Assembly (NCBI GenBank): GCA_000818945.1
Contig: KN805421.1
Span: forward strand, 130,842-194,841
DNA length: 64,000 nt
Direction: 5' to 3'
Source of the DNA: Schizochytrium sp. CCTCC M209059
Lineage: Eukaryota > Sar > Bigyra > Thraustochytrida > Thraustochytriidae
Shown: positions 46,701 through 53,684 of the stretch, in pieces
Layout: each line of letters begins with the position of its first letter
Numbering within the stretch: the first letter of the stretch is position 1
Notes under the pieces: model-generated
Told to the model about the DNA's origin: nothing
Seen by the model: only the letters and a program-made list of their open reading frames with translations
The model's database searches: none
Translations under genes and position numbers: made by a program

Positions 46701-46751
46701 CGCCGAGAGCGAACCGGGACAAGGCCACAGCTGCAGGAAGAGCCGAAGTAG
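37746..46751 (+). CDS. Giant tandem-GAF-domain protein
   Basis: Up to 3001 residues in one exon. The chain is a series of GAF or GAF-like sensor domains joined by short coiled-coil linkers. The clearest lie at about 728-918 (LGQGLVGRVLSSGRTHIV, ALLCVPIVG, GVLGCIQVAR), 1565-1728 (DGLVGVCSKSQTVIYI, SLVCVPILAS, LGVICVANPEH) and 2338-2508 (GATALSTGQFVCARDV, GLLAVPLRSQ, LGVLMIW). About ten weaker modules appear between 280 and 2654. A long coiled coil follows at about 2690-2860 and a basic tail to the end. No kinase, phosphodiesterase, cyclase or DNA-binding domain is visible, so it looks like a scaffold or multi-ligand sensor. Start is uncertain. The ATG at 37746 is followed by an AAAGC-repeat stretch (37787-37832) that resembles the untranslated leaders of other genes; ATGs at 37878, 38016 or 38115 are alternatives. 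Confidence 0.85.
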   Translation: MSAAKVIVQILKGQESKAKSKAKQTVKSKLELVGVFSRLGLDRAMRAGPGPEPGPGPGGAGGRGPGARTAPGFAVPSRLGATAGRQDASRMRSLLAPDQVGRDASARTEEAASRTSSVTRPRGMDVSGISVSVSGAAIPRSPASDLAVEAPSGDWSRTSTTLQDILGSADNEKHGVAASEDMYSYGSERIISGISDDQDDVADVVDDFGANGEPPSEIVELENRLALLPVLVKQNSDLRGLWDAERERAGTLSEAIGHLQSEVRAVSAARDEARLWEGLYRFRLELHQRRTCGEVMALIRADLPALLQVPSCELIMADDADSTRPTRLTEAIAFVLEHRETLESDGMRFVPIFADAHGVCAVLRIEGAPSRQPEAIAQSACEEIGVVLAYCLVDRLKDETLASVNKALADAEHRLGSSDDDIDRRGEALRIGGEVIAEAIEQTSLHDSEIHFIELLERGIRTCVQADLCALQFMDKRIEVQKALAVSTSLQVTLGGRRAELILGRRQRIHGSFEPWEQAVALKLAENVWGLYELSKQLAQKTVEIQDRKTDLQQSLEAAEERIGQMLSAHSRAVRIEALYTLVSRLLASDSEESLVKTVEDHVPNVLEVNSVRLVLRQEPSSKDSSSSSTQALHIRENAHLIVDGNFNDEWAATVIDLVGCALDQARKRSQNAASIASLSAACARSRDDAQANESLRLRAEAESARIAETARVILEKLASPKPPSLEQVCLMAQESVNTVVAPDEHAAGHRQWVRVLILDLDSMDEGDLFELDTGQEDTISARASTREPIARVVVPSNLQNIKVRLGQGLVGRVLSSGRTHIVTGDRIAREEALVRDLDRPDTSALLCVPIVGSRSAEALSPAQANDGDAQRVWASSSGLASGVLGCIQVARVAAGSSFGELDGKLVRMIAGHLARQIELARAQTRADDSFTQSATARSEIADFAAVLCALEVPRSSEVSLLQSPIIPLVEKLGCRLRVAEDGSSPSAGKQEHVRRFETRTLESRHQGKSDHVLLSCSKPTAVFHYLCDVMPLALRLADALEQIGADASSLRSRDSDLAQVQAERDELASNVERFRKLVAIAASVGGSDAPAKTSGTSYAAVVSPEEDPVERLSWYVEELFGSQLHGIWYSKNAVPAIFKSACEEAVNAPHWAGVPAGEAHVLVVEEDRESEVPFSPGRRLLGRDDLEILILLASWLGRAHQRFAQVSQLQVALRDASQGLCDTRAGAEGAASSLSITSEAMRMIIACTEVGFLERHTLDVETLWNDLPAWISRGAPEGLSCTLLDNEKALEAAIRAGHVIIESPCEHETGLMVSVVGAEEAHVTAAFAVAHVHAFALTRALEAQRESADREDLSVQLHQSRHHVFLQDLALRMGAGADVADAIGTEGILRNQCADLCAELGASFVHAFELGPGGVLTCRTLPSFLQAAMPNVGESCSLVLHPPLPADFRKLVNANPVTPHPIDAGAPWVERCTLTLAHNVFERCRLVFVAGHILSEGETLNAEHVRDFLERAVCLIGNAFETRHTLEDLRSEKARAEEGLQSAIEAHTRLEAAKEDLEKRFIQAKALDETLSALASASTMEEIATLILAHLESGHPGRCCLFVRQDITAFQEQEGDATMVDWTEPARQTSDDGLVGVCSKSQTVIYIREDLVSDARYVYRIDGAGMASHPSSLVCVPILASLHAEKNKSTLGVICVANPEHSRIDSLSVLASASALALAGQALKHAKDAAQIALRDVENAMVDVKRTAVTAENLARLQRRSEAMIKKADTAIARAVSVATSSGGGDYENKDDAERKSESQRPPILVTLLGRVLCDMQELLSSCAEETIAMIMPSSIDKRKDVWCVNRKNRQWAFSKSTLERSAVIASLEEREVAAVAEDDPLHACVLRQSTLLAQSQELFACALRNVDGSAKGVLLFCNPQPATRDRLGSEFARALRPLLSHAHSREEDELAADAARKQNSEIALLQESLRAETTLAKNEASLHSAQAKFGKSLLDAVLKGKQALCEIVQQGFVELLHGPDLCAAHLFLPQTHMDQDDEAIGQSQPASSSLGLFAFADNAGKAKKACKVIEYVASMGQSVKSSTRMTLPVIEAENGRVLGVLDLHATEDDQAQGFDNVSSCFTKNLRAGLEWCALAIENVQCRASETAALDRYEELLNVRDLEIARLKEHAQSQSNAQEERALQRDVYWEAVTSALGRIAASTGSVDSHEDLRHTCRATEREVDIICGAEQGSCRVVLSSQNASAQGLLAGCVIPLHPSGEETEPAIGFLSVPLDAENRRAAEMLAPALAALLRAASSLASAKAALADQASRIAVSEASAQRFESRLSELEETAAMQQAKETLLRHLVSCRSIHEIREAVRAHASAYFCPGTSGTCVAELRLQGAKNQMREGLGATALSTGQFVCARDVLEDARYNPDADARVICKQQARGLLAVPLRSQGSSLQAFSSSMSARRAASSIQPWERDPLGVLMIWTVDVLSAANMEQMQARCESLGRELVFVLYHLLVQDQLTRRKGMDGPWASLCRELCADKTRPGPLKRCLEELCAVEAKCTFEGISVASPGRAGVFLYLLEDSAKALKGDAEVVCKSKSPYLASRSRRIAIPCSYRDSKGVVRVVGVLHVCRGVGFDATSSLAALQHIGELLGAFMRRVLRERASLAKSMAYEKRVSQLEHLASTRKPSASPGRPATAQVGGREPGSSGVLSRDLLEKCNKLEDQLMDAEMSLERADRDRASLRTALQHAEKKVEQLRTAVKRADARQHEIETNAAVVLESARKMKADAEVKRREFERRQADMEEERVRAQERSLQERQLALQEREAVEQARLRESELHVERPRQRAQRVCASDKSSGTGRGNGADSDCELFDESKVMISENLSRSALAGGPAMTAVAAAMRSRPLPPPHPSGTLKELQRVCEQMRESQTKRAASIRELINLEQVQLDGEAKKLSASRLPIPSQLGTPVQTVPWSTVKRVAQRSAQKTASQQRRERTGTRPQLQEEPK

Positions 46752-47016
46752 CCGCATGGAAATTTCTCCAGGATGATGACTTTTTGTATGTTTAGTAAGT
46801 GTGTGTAAAATTGTGGTTTCATTGCTGGAAAGGTGGGCGAATGGCTCGGAGGGTGTATTTTTTTTTCTTTTCTTTTGAGAAGCGGGGCTTCAGATTTACA
46901 ATTGAAGCACATTCGTTTCTTCTGCCCCAAATGCGAGCGAGCGGCAGTAAAAGGTAGTGTGCTTCTGGAGTGTATTTGACGCATGATTTCCCAGGAAATA
47001 GAAGTGCAATCAAGTC
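46752..47016. other. Convergent 3' gap, GAF protein / CNBD protein
   Basis: About 265 bases between stop codons. It contains a T-run near 46858-46876 and a duplicated copy of the 3' end of the CNBD gene (see the direct repeat). No gene. Confidence 0.5.
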
Positions 47017-47061
47017 TTAGGTCGTTTCTTCTGCCCAAAATGCGAGCGAACGGCAGTAAAA
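46913..47061. repeat. Direct repeat duplicating 3' end of CNBD gene
   Basis: A 40-base unit at 46913-46952 recurs at 47022-47061, with about three mismatches or shifts over TCGTTTCTTCTGCCC(C/A)AAATGCGAGCGAGCGGC; weaker similarity continues past it. The right copy codes the last residues of the CNBD protein (FYCRSLAFWAEETT). The left copy, 109 bases away, lies outside the gene and encodes nearly the same peptide on the minus strand, then diverges. Confidence 0.85.
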
Positions 47062-49344
47062 GCGTGCTCCAGGACTGAGTGCATTCTCGTACATGTGTCT
47101 CGTGAGCATGAAACCATCCGCAAGAAGGCCATCAAGCTCGTGCGCCCCCTCTTTGAGACGGCTCCGCAGCGCCTTGCGATTCTTGGCGCGAAGTTTGGAT
47201 CGCTCGAGGGAAGTGAGCGTCTTGTATTGCCCAGCAAGCACCGAGGCTCGCTTTGCATTGAGAAGTTCGGGCTCGACCTCAGATTCGTGCCGACTTGCGT
47301 CCTTGACATCTGCTACGCAGGCATAGGCCTTGCGAATCGGCGTTTCGTCGGATTTCTCCTCTGCAAGATCATACTCCGCGGCGGTGGCAGCCTTGTGGGC
47401 TGATGAGGCCCTACGGGCACGCTCAAAGCAGCTAATGCGGTTTGGATTGCGCCGCTTGCCGCTCGAATTCAATATACTAGCGCGCGTGTTTCGTCGCGCC
47501 TTTGTGCTAGAGTCGCGTCGCTGCGCGTTTTGCTGTGCTCGAGGACGCGCAATCTCAAAATCGACAAGGCGCGACTGCAGCTTCGCTCCTGTCTCGGGCG
47601 CTGTGTAGGGACTCAGACGCGCAAAGCCAGCAGGGCCCTTTTCTTCTTTGTTGGCGAGGATCTCGCAAACGAGACTAGCCTTGTACGCTTCCCAGCCACG
47701 GTTCACGGCAAAAGCATTTCGCAAGAGACGCGTGCTGGGGAAGTGTGATATGCGCTCCTGCACCGTCGCCAGGGAGGCTCGAGAAAGCTTGCCAAAGAGG
47801 TCGTGCTTTGAGATCGAGTAATACTCGCATAGCGTCTTGGCAACGACTGTAAAGGGGTATTTGTAAGTTGTATCTTCTCGACTCGTGAGCGTCTGATGGT
47901 CGCAAATGCTCTCTGTAGGCCCCATCAAGCACAAGGTCATGACCTTTGTGGCGCGACGGACATTCTTTGCCGTATCCTCTTTCGGGATGGACCCAAGATG
48001 TGAAGTGGATTTGGATGCCGTTTTGGCCATCGTCGAGGAACTCTGCGCGACCAGCTTGCGAACTTCGAGTTCACCGCGTTTGACAATGACGAAGAAGCGA
48101 AGCGGGTCGAGAGAATCGCCCTCTTTCATGATAGAGGCGCCGACGCGGGCGCGATTTGTGTGGAGAGAGATGCACAGATTGAAGAATTCCTTGTCCGTGA
48201 GATCCTGAAGTGCAGGAACGGATTTGAGGAATCGCATCTTACGATCAAAGACTTCCTGATGCGTATTTTGTAGAATGCGCTGATAATCATCCTTGTGGAT
48301 GACGAGGAGAACGCAAGGCTCAATAGTGACGACGGCAGCAGTTCGCACTGTGTATTGTGTAGACAGTGCGATTTCCCCAAAACTTCCCCCGGCCTCGAGT
48401 TTGGCGACGGTGTGAGCGACCCCCGAGTTGTCAACGTCTCGCTGAACGAGAACAGATCCTTCGAGAATAATGAAGAATTCCTCGCCCGTGTCTCCTTGAT
48501 GAAAGATGAATTCATGCGACTTTTTAAACGTGCGCATTTTCATGATTCGACAGATTTCGCGGTGCTGCGAGTCGGTGAGATGGGCCCCGACCGTGACGTC
48601 AGAGGCGGCGACATCTACGGACGCCTTGCCGAACGAGCTCACTTTTGACGAGAAAATCGCCAGATGCGAAGTGGATGCCATCATGAAATCGAGGTCTGCG
48701 TCGGAGCGCGACGCTGGATGCGTGTCGAGAAGTTTGATGAAGCGAGTATAATTTTTGATGCCGACCTGGCTGTCCGCCTCGGCCTGTCTGTTCGTGATTG
48801 CTGAGAGCGAGAGCGCGGCTCTCGCGATCTGCCTTGCCAGGTCCCAGTTTCTGCGTACTCGCTGGCGGCGCGCGCCCACGGATTCTTTGTTTAGATGCCC
48901 AATTGCAGATGCGACCTTGACAGCCGCACGGACCCGCGACCACATGTCGGCGGTTCGACGCTGTACCGCGGCGTGATCGCTTGTAGGGCCTGCATGGTTC
49001 GAAAGAGAGTGCTGTGACCTTGCCATGGACCGCGTGGTGTCGGCGCGTCCACATTTTGGTCTCGCGTCTGTGCGACTTGTCCCTAAGTTTCGTGTTGTGC
49101 TTTCCTTGCGGAGTCGTTGGTCCAATATGCTGGGTCGACGTGGCCGTGAGGCATTCTGGGGTCGCTTCGGCGCATGGTCGCTGCCCTGCTCGCTCCCGCT
49201 ATTCCTCGGTTCTGCCGTGGCTCGCAAGTCCGCGAGCTCCGAGGTTCGCTTGGTTTGCTGGCGTTGGAATGGCGTCGATGCTGAAGCCGTCCTGGTCTCG
49301 GGGTCCGTCTTGGACGGTGCTGCAGGTGTCTGTGACGTGGCCAT
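47017..49344 (-). CDS. Tandem cyclic-nucleotide-binding-domain protein
   Basis: Predicted 775-residue soluble protein. The first cyclic nucleotide-binding domain spans about residues 255-365: FIFHQGDTGEEFFIILEGSV, then the phosphate-binding cassette GGSFGEIALSTQYTVRTAAV, which keeps FGE(I/L)AL and the conserved Arg. A second, degenerate domain follows near 380-530 (IMKEGDSLDPLRFFVIVKRG, YSISKHDLFGKLS) in which I see no intact FGE...R cassette and a longer insertion. This resembles PKA regulatory subunits or CNBD2-like proteins, but no dimerisation/docking or inhibitor motif is evident, and the basic Ala/Arg-rich N terminus and C-terminal third have no known domain. The ATG at 49344 has an excellent context (CCCACCATGG). 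An upstream ATG at 49596 would add a poly-Leu stretch made by a CAG repeat, which I regard as leader. Confidence 0.85.
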   Translation of the reverse strand: MATSQTPAAPSKTDPETRTASASTPFQRQQTKRTSELADLRATAEPRNSGSEQGSDHAPKRPQNASRPRRPSILDQRLRKESTTRNLGTSRTDARPKCGRADTTRSMARSQHSLSNHAGPTSDHAAVQRRTADMWSRVRAAVKVASAIGHLNKESVGARRQRVRRNWDLARQIARAALSLSAITNRQAEADSQVGIKNYTRFIKLLDTHPASRSDADLDFMMASTSHLAIFSSKVSSFGKASVDVAASDVTVGAHLTDSQHREICRIMKMRTFKKSHEFIFHQGDTGEEFFIILEGSVLVQRDVDNSGVAHTVAKLEAGGSFGEIALSTQYTVRTAAVVTIEPCVLLVIHKDDYQRILQNTHQEVFDRKMRFLKSVPALQDLTDKEFFNLCISLHTNRARVGASIMKEGDSLDPLRFFVIVKRGELEVRKLVAQSSSTMAKTASKSTSHLGSIPKEDTAKNVRRATKVMTLCLMGPTESICDHQTLTSREDTTYKYPFTVVAKTLCEYYSISKHDLFGKLSRASLATVQERISHFPSTRLLRNAFAVNRGWEAYKASLVCEILANKEEKGPAGFARLSPYTAPETGAKLQSRLVDFEIARPRAQQNAQRRDSSTKARRNTRASILNSSGKRRNPNRISCFERARRASSAHKAATAAEYDLAEEKSDETPIRKAYACVADVKDASRHESEVEPELLNAKRASVLAGQYKTLTSLERSKLRAKNRKALRSRLKEGAHELDGLLADGFMLTRHMYENALSPGARFYCRSLAFWAEETT

Positions 49345-50212
49345 GGTGGGCGCCTTGCCATTTGCTGGCTCGCCAGCCAGGCAGGCGAGCTTCAGCAGCA
49401 GCAGCAGCAGCAGGAGCAGCAGCTGCAGCTGCAGCAGCGTCGGCAAGCTTGAGCGACAGAGCTTGACGCTCTTTGGGTTGGCGCGGACCAAGAAACGGTG
49501 TGTACCTCGCAAAGTCTTTGTTCTATGACCCCCTATTCCCTTTTTGCGGAGATGTTGTGGGGGGCATGACACGGGCCTCAGGGATATCTCGATCATCTTG
49601 GAACGCGAAAGCTATGGACGACTGGAATTTACGTGTATGCAGCTGAAGAGCAGCTTTCGCCAGAGGGAGCATGCAGGGTGCGTCGTGGACATTTCCTTTG
49701 GAAAGAAAGCGTTTGAATTTTCGTTCGTATCTGGTCTCTAAGAGTGCTGTGTCGCTTCTTTGCAGTCGGGCCAAGACGGACTTCGCATGCTAACAAAGAA
49801 TTCACGAGAGGCTGTTTGCACTGCAAGCTTGAAGGGGAAAGTCCACGTTTGTAGAAGCAGGCAAGTTGTGATCGAGCTCTATGCTCTCTGCAGCTGTTTT
49901 TAATCTGCCAAGAAAAGAAATGGCATAGGCTCATCTTCCTTCATGATGAAACTGTTCTATGCCCATGCGCCCCCACCTCGAAACAAGCACACCAATCATG
50001 TACTGTTAGCCAGCCCCTACGAAATCTCTCCGCTCAAGAGGCTCTCGATCTGTGCCACAATGAAGAACAAGAAGATGACGAAGCCGCCGTTTGTTACAAA
50101 CAAGTCCGCGGTGCTCGCCACGCAGACCGATTAATTGATACATATCCCAAACCGCGGCGGCTGCCCTGGACGCGGGCGGCAGGCGGTCGGACGTGCAGAA
50201 AGGCGGGTAGTG
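49345..50212. promoter_or_regulatory. Divergent intergenic region, CNBD / RGP1
   Basis: About 870 bases. It holds the CAG/CTG repeat at 49393-49438 close to the CNBD start, then moderately A/T-rich DNA to about 50110 and GC-rich leader just before the RGP1 ATG. A 37-codon hydrophobic minus-strand frame at 50017-50130 lacks an ATG and is not called. Confidence 0.4.
49393..49438. repeat. CAG/CTG trinucleotide repeat
   Basis: CAG units with GAG and CTG interruptions, about 50-95 bases upstream of the CNBD start codon. Translated from an upstream ATG it would give poly-Leu. Confidence 0.9.
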
Positions 50213-52426
50213 ATGTCGTCGTTCGGGTCGCCGGCGTCGTCCTCTCGGCGCGCCGCGGGCGCCAGCTTCCGAAGACAGGCCTCACGCCTTGGCGATGGCG
50301 TCGTGACCTCGGGCACAACGTCGGCGTCTTCGTCGGGGCCAGCGTCGGGACTGAGCGGCTCGCAGGGAACCCAGGGCGGGGGTTTGGACGTGGTGGTCTC
50401 GCAGCGGTCGTACTTTGCAGGAGACGTGGTGAAGTGCCGGATCTACTTTTACTTTCCCGAGTCTTTGCGTGAGCCCGTGTTTTTGGAGTGGGCAAGCGCG
50501 CAGCTGCACGGGCACGTGGCCTTCGACCCGCACCTTGTCTCGCCCAAAGACGCAGAGCTCGTCGCCGAGGCCGCCGAAGGTGCTCATCTTGACTTTGAGG
50601 ATCGTGAAAAGAGGCTCCGCCAGCAGCACGAGGCAAATGCGGTTTTGCATAGGGCCCGGGATAGCATGCGCGTGCTTCGTCGCACGAAGTCCGAGGTTCA
50701 GGTTGGGCGCAGGGATCGCGCGACAGGCCAGGGCGCCCCAGCAGGAACTGCTGCAGACGAAGCGAGCCACGACGGCTACGAGGCGACACTCGATTTTCTG
50801 TCGCAGGCTGCCTCGCTGCCCACGCCCAGTATGCCGGATGTGACGCTTCTTGCGGGCAAGTACGGAAGCTGCCTCTTTTCAAGTCCACCAGAGGTATTCG
50901 CTTGTGCATATGAAGGTCGGCCCGGACGCGAAGTCGCCTTTGCTTTCGAGGCAAGGTTGCCTGCAGAGTTGCCACCATCCTTTCGGGGATGCGCAGCTCG
51001 ATACTTTTACGTCCTCAGCGTCGGAGCCAAGCTGGACCATCACGAGACGGCGCAGGTCTTGCATGTTCCAATCCGGATATGCTCAACGATCGATCCAGAG
51101 CCGCCCTTGCGTGGGAGTCGGGCGCGACGCACGAAATCGCGAGGCTCGACGTATTCGCGAGGCTCTTCGCAGTCGCTGACGCAGCGACTTTCTCGCAATG
51201 ATCGTGTGCGATCTTTTTCGTCCTTTCTCGTGGAGGAACACGACTTTAATGCGCGCAGCTACATGCTCGGCGAGACGCGTTTCCGGCGCAAGGCTGGACC
51301 TGGGCCCAGCGAAATGTTCAAGGTCGCGTCTGAGGACCTGCCCCTCAATGTGCGACCCGGTGCCGTCAGCCTCAAGGTTGTCGATTATGACTGTACGGGA
51401 ATTGCGCTGGAGGAGCGCGCAAGCCAGCACGCTTTGGCGGCCGGCGAGCGTCATCGAAGCTCTAATGGTCGTTCGGCGCTAGCACATCGGGGAAGTTCGG
51501 CTGGATCCTACAAGTCAGATCTTGACAAGGGGATTGGCGCCCTGAGTCACGGCTCGGACGATGGCAGCATGAATGAGGCTCCAGACAGTGAAGCGGGCGA
51601 GGACGAGAACGAGGGTGAAGATGGCAATGCGAATGACGATGACGATGAAGATGACGACAACGACAACGATGATGACGACGAGAGCACTGCTGGCGCCGGG
51701 ACACGCATTTTTCGCATTGGGAGCGAAGCTCGACACATGGCTCTTTTGCACATGTTTCGAGATGCTGTGCGACCCGGCGACCAGGTTCTCATGTCTTTTG
51801 ACTTTCGTAACGCAGACGTGAACTGTTACCAGGTCACGGTCGCGCTAGAGATCGAGGAATGCAGCAAGTGCCCCCCGTCGTTGCAAGCAGCTTTAGATCC
51901 ATTGACAGACGCAGATGGCTTTGGCATGGGCCCATGGCAGCGCGTTCTGACCTCACGAACGGTGCAAGTGGGCTTTAATTTGCAACGTAGCGTCATTTTG
52001 ACTGTGCCTACGGAGACGACGCCGGACTTTGAGACAGACTTGGTGTCGGTTCACTCCTTTTTGCGCTTTGAGTTTGTCACTGCTCGCGAGACTCCGAACG
52101 AAGGGAATGGCGCGAATGGAAGCGAGGGCGATGGGGAGAATGAGGAATGGGTCGGCCCGGGCGCTGTTCAGGGCGGTCTTCCCGTGACCAACTCGCGCAC
52201 GCAAACCTCTCCGTGGCGAATCCCGCTCAAGGTGTTGCCTCCTTTTGACCGACATGCCCGGCACAAGGCGGCCGCGCGTGCCAAGCAGGTTATAAATGCG
52301 GTTGAGGGCAGCACTTCAATGGGCTCTTTGTCAGCTGCAGGAAGCGAATCGTCCTACGACAGCGGAATCCTGATGTTGAGTAGCAGCACACAGGCATCCA
52401 TGCTTCATGTGCACGTATGGTTCTAG
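50213..52426 (+). CDS. RGP1: RGP1 homologue (Rab6 GEF complex, arrestin-like)
   Basis: Predicted 737-residue homologue of RGP1, the arrestin-fold partner of RIC1 in the Golgi exchange factor that activates Rab6/Ypt6. Family blocks in order: SYFAGDVVKCRIYF near the start; FLEWASAQLHGHVAFDP; FSSPPEVFACAYEGRPGREVAFAFEARLP split around PPSFRGCAARYFYVLSVG; RIFRIGSEARHMALLHMFRDAVRPGDQVLMSFDF; FLRFEFVTARE; SPWRIPLKVLPPF near the C terminus. These match the metazoan protein closely. It is longer than human RGP1 (roughly 390 residues) owing to Ser-rich linkers and a highly acidic Asp/Asn/Glu tract near residues 462-485. The first in-frame ATG is 50213 (GTGATGTC); upstream codons open with TTG. AATAAA at 52461, 35 bases after the stop, may be its polyadenylation signal. 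Confidence 0.9.
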   Translation: MSSFGSPASSSRRAAGASFRRQASRLGDGVVTSGTTSASSSGPASGLSGSQGTQGGGLDVVVSQRSYFAGDVVKCRIYFYFPESLREPVFLEWASAQLHGHVAFDPHLVSPKDAELVAEAAEGAHLDFEDREKRLRQQHEANAVLHRARDSMRVLRRTKSEVQVGRRDRATGQGAPAGTAADEASHDGYEATLDFLSQAASLPTPSMPDVTLLAGKYGSCLFSSPPEVFACAYEGRPGREVAFAFEARLPAELPPSFRGCAARYFYVLSVGAKLDHHETAQVLHVPIRICSTIDPEPPLRGSRARRTKSRGSTYSRGSSQSLTQRLSRNDRVRSFSSFLVEEHDFNARSYMLGETRFRRKAGPGPSEMFKVASEDLPLNVRPGAVSLKVVDYDCTGIALEERASQHALAAGERHRSSNGRSALAHRGSSAGSYKSDLDKGIGALSHGSDDGSMNEAPDSEAGEDENEGEDGNANDDDDEDDDNDNDDDDESTAGAGTRIFRIGSEARHMALLHMFRDAVRPGDQVLMSFDFRNADVNCYQVTVALEIEECSKCPPSLQAALDPLTDADGFGMGPWQRVLTSRTVQVGFNLQRSVILTVPTETTPDFETDLVSVHSFLRFEFVTARETPNEGNGANGSEGDGENEEWVGPGAVQGGLPVTNSRTQTSPWRIPLKVLPPFDRHARHKAAARAKQVINAVEGSTSMGSLSAAGSESSYDSGILMLSSSTQASMLHVHVWF

Positions 52427-52610
52427 ATTTTGCATAATATTTTGACTTTTTTCTTTTACAAATAAATATATCAAAGGACAACGGAACAAGTTCGGGTGAA
52501 CTGATTTGGTTGCTGGACAAATACTTATATAAAATTGTAGAAAGGCAGCGAGCGTCGTGCTCTCTCCTCATCTCCTCCCATTCTCTTTCTTCGGCTCGAC
52601 TTGGACAGGA
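52427..52610. terminator. Shared 3' region of RGP1 and NUDIX genes
   Basis: A 184-base A/T-rich gap between convergent genes. AATAAA at 52461-52466 is correctly placed for polyadenylation of the RGP1 transcript. No single signal stands out for the leftward gene. Confidence 0.5.
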
Positions 52611-53684
52611 TTAAAGAGACGCCGCGCGCTGTTTGCGATTGAGTTCACGTTGCCGCACGATAAAATCTAGTGCTTTGAAGCTGGGGTTGACAGTTTCGGT
52701 TTCGCCGAGACGAGCAAGAAAGGCCTCTTCAACATCCTCGTTGGTCATGCCAGGAAAAAGCCATTGCTCGCCCTCACGCAAGGCGTCAAGGTTGGTGGAC
52801 GAGCAGAATGCGCGGAGCGCGTCAACATCAGGAAACATTTCGAGCTCAATGAGTGCCGCCCCAGTCATGATCATGGGATCACGGCGGGTGCGGTTGAGTC
52901 GCTCGAACTGCTCGCGTTGCCAATCATTGACATACGAGGTATCTTCATCCATGACAGATGTGAGGCAGTATTCGACAGCCTCCTCGAGCGGAACCCAGCG
53001 CACCTCATGAACCTCGGGGGAAATTTCTTCCTTTTCTTCGACAGGCATGGACCAGTAGGGAGATTCGGTGGACTCGATGAGCTTGTAAAATTCCCTGCGA
53101 CGTGCGCGCAGAGACTCATTGACCTCGTCAATGTCGAGGTTGGCAAGCCAGGGATTCTCCTCAGCGATGGCGACAAAGTTGTACATGAGGTTGGATCGAC
53201 TGCGGATCGGGCGCGTTTGCTTGACGCTAAAGGGCCGCAAAATGATGTCCTCAAAGGGCACCTGAGTTTCCGCCGGCCGAAGGAACTCCTCGCTGAGTTC
53301 CCGCTTGGCGGCTTCCTCGAGGGTTTCGCCCTTGTCCACATTGCCACCGGCGAGCTTGTACTCGCCGGGATATCGCATGGTGGTGATTTTTTCAGGGGTG
53401 CTGCGAAGCCAGTTGATGACCTCATTTTGGCCAAGCAGGACCTCCCAGCCACTCTCAAAGCACAAGTTCTTCTCCGCGTCCGACCCCTTGAGGTATCCCT
53501 TGAGGAAGGCGTTCTTGGTCGTTAAGGCGTCTCCATACTTATCTTTGAGCCGCCTCGCAAAGGAGACAGGTTCTCCCAGCTTTCCCCCCTCTGCCTCGCA
53601 GCGTCTGCGCACGCAGATCACTGTCGCCGCCGACCTCACGGCCAGCTCTCCGCGCACCTCGAAGGGGTTCGCCGCCGCCGCCAT
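52611..53684 (-). CDS. NUDIX hydrolase-domain protein
   Basis: Predicted 357-residue NUDIX-fold protein. The NUDIX box GNVDKGETLEEAAKRELSEE, followed by FLRPAE, fits Gx5Ex7REUxEE, keeping the metal-binding Glu residues; the Gly normally found after EE is replaced by Leu. Upstream, MRYPGEYKLAGG is the strand leading into the box, and VHEVRWVPLEEAVEY is a typical C-terminal NUDIX strand-helix. NUDIX enzymes cleave nucleoside diphosphates linked to another group; the substrate cannot be inferred. C-terminal residues after about 260 (IMTGAALIELEMFPD and onward) form a helical extension. The ATG at 53684 is the first in frame and has A at -3. The open frame upstream is Arg-rich leader starting from TTG. 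Confidence 0.85.
   Translation of the reverse strand: MAAAANPFEVRGELAVRSAATVICVRRRCEAEGGKLGEPVSFARRLKDKYGDALTTKNAFLKGYLKGSDAEKNLCFESGWEVLLGQNEVINWLRSTPEKITTMRYPGEYKLAGGNVDKGETLEEAAKRELSEEFLRPAETQVPFEDIILRPFSVKQTRPIRSRSNLMYNFVAIAEENPWLANLDIDEVNESLRARRREFYKLIESTESPYWSMPVEEKEEISPEVHEVRWVPLEEAVEYCLTSVMDEDTSYVNDWQREQFERLNRTRRDPMIMTGAALIELEMFPDVDALRAFCSSTNLDALREGEQWLFPGMTNEDVEEAFLARLGETETVNPSFKALDFIVRQRELNRKQRAASL

Noticed and set aside
50017..50130. Hydrophobic 37-codon minus-strand frame resembling a small membrane protein
   Set aside because: No ATG, bounded by stops, and its upstream side would overlap the RGP1 start; probably chance.
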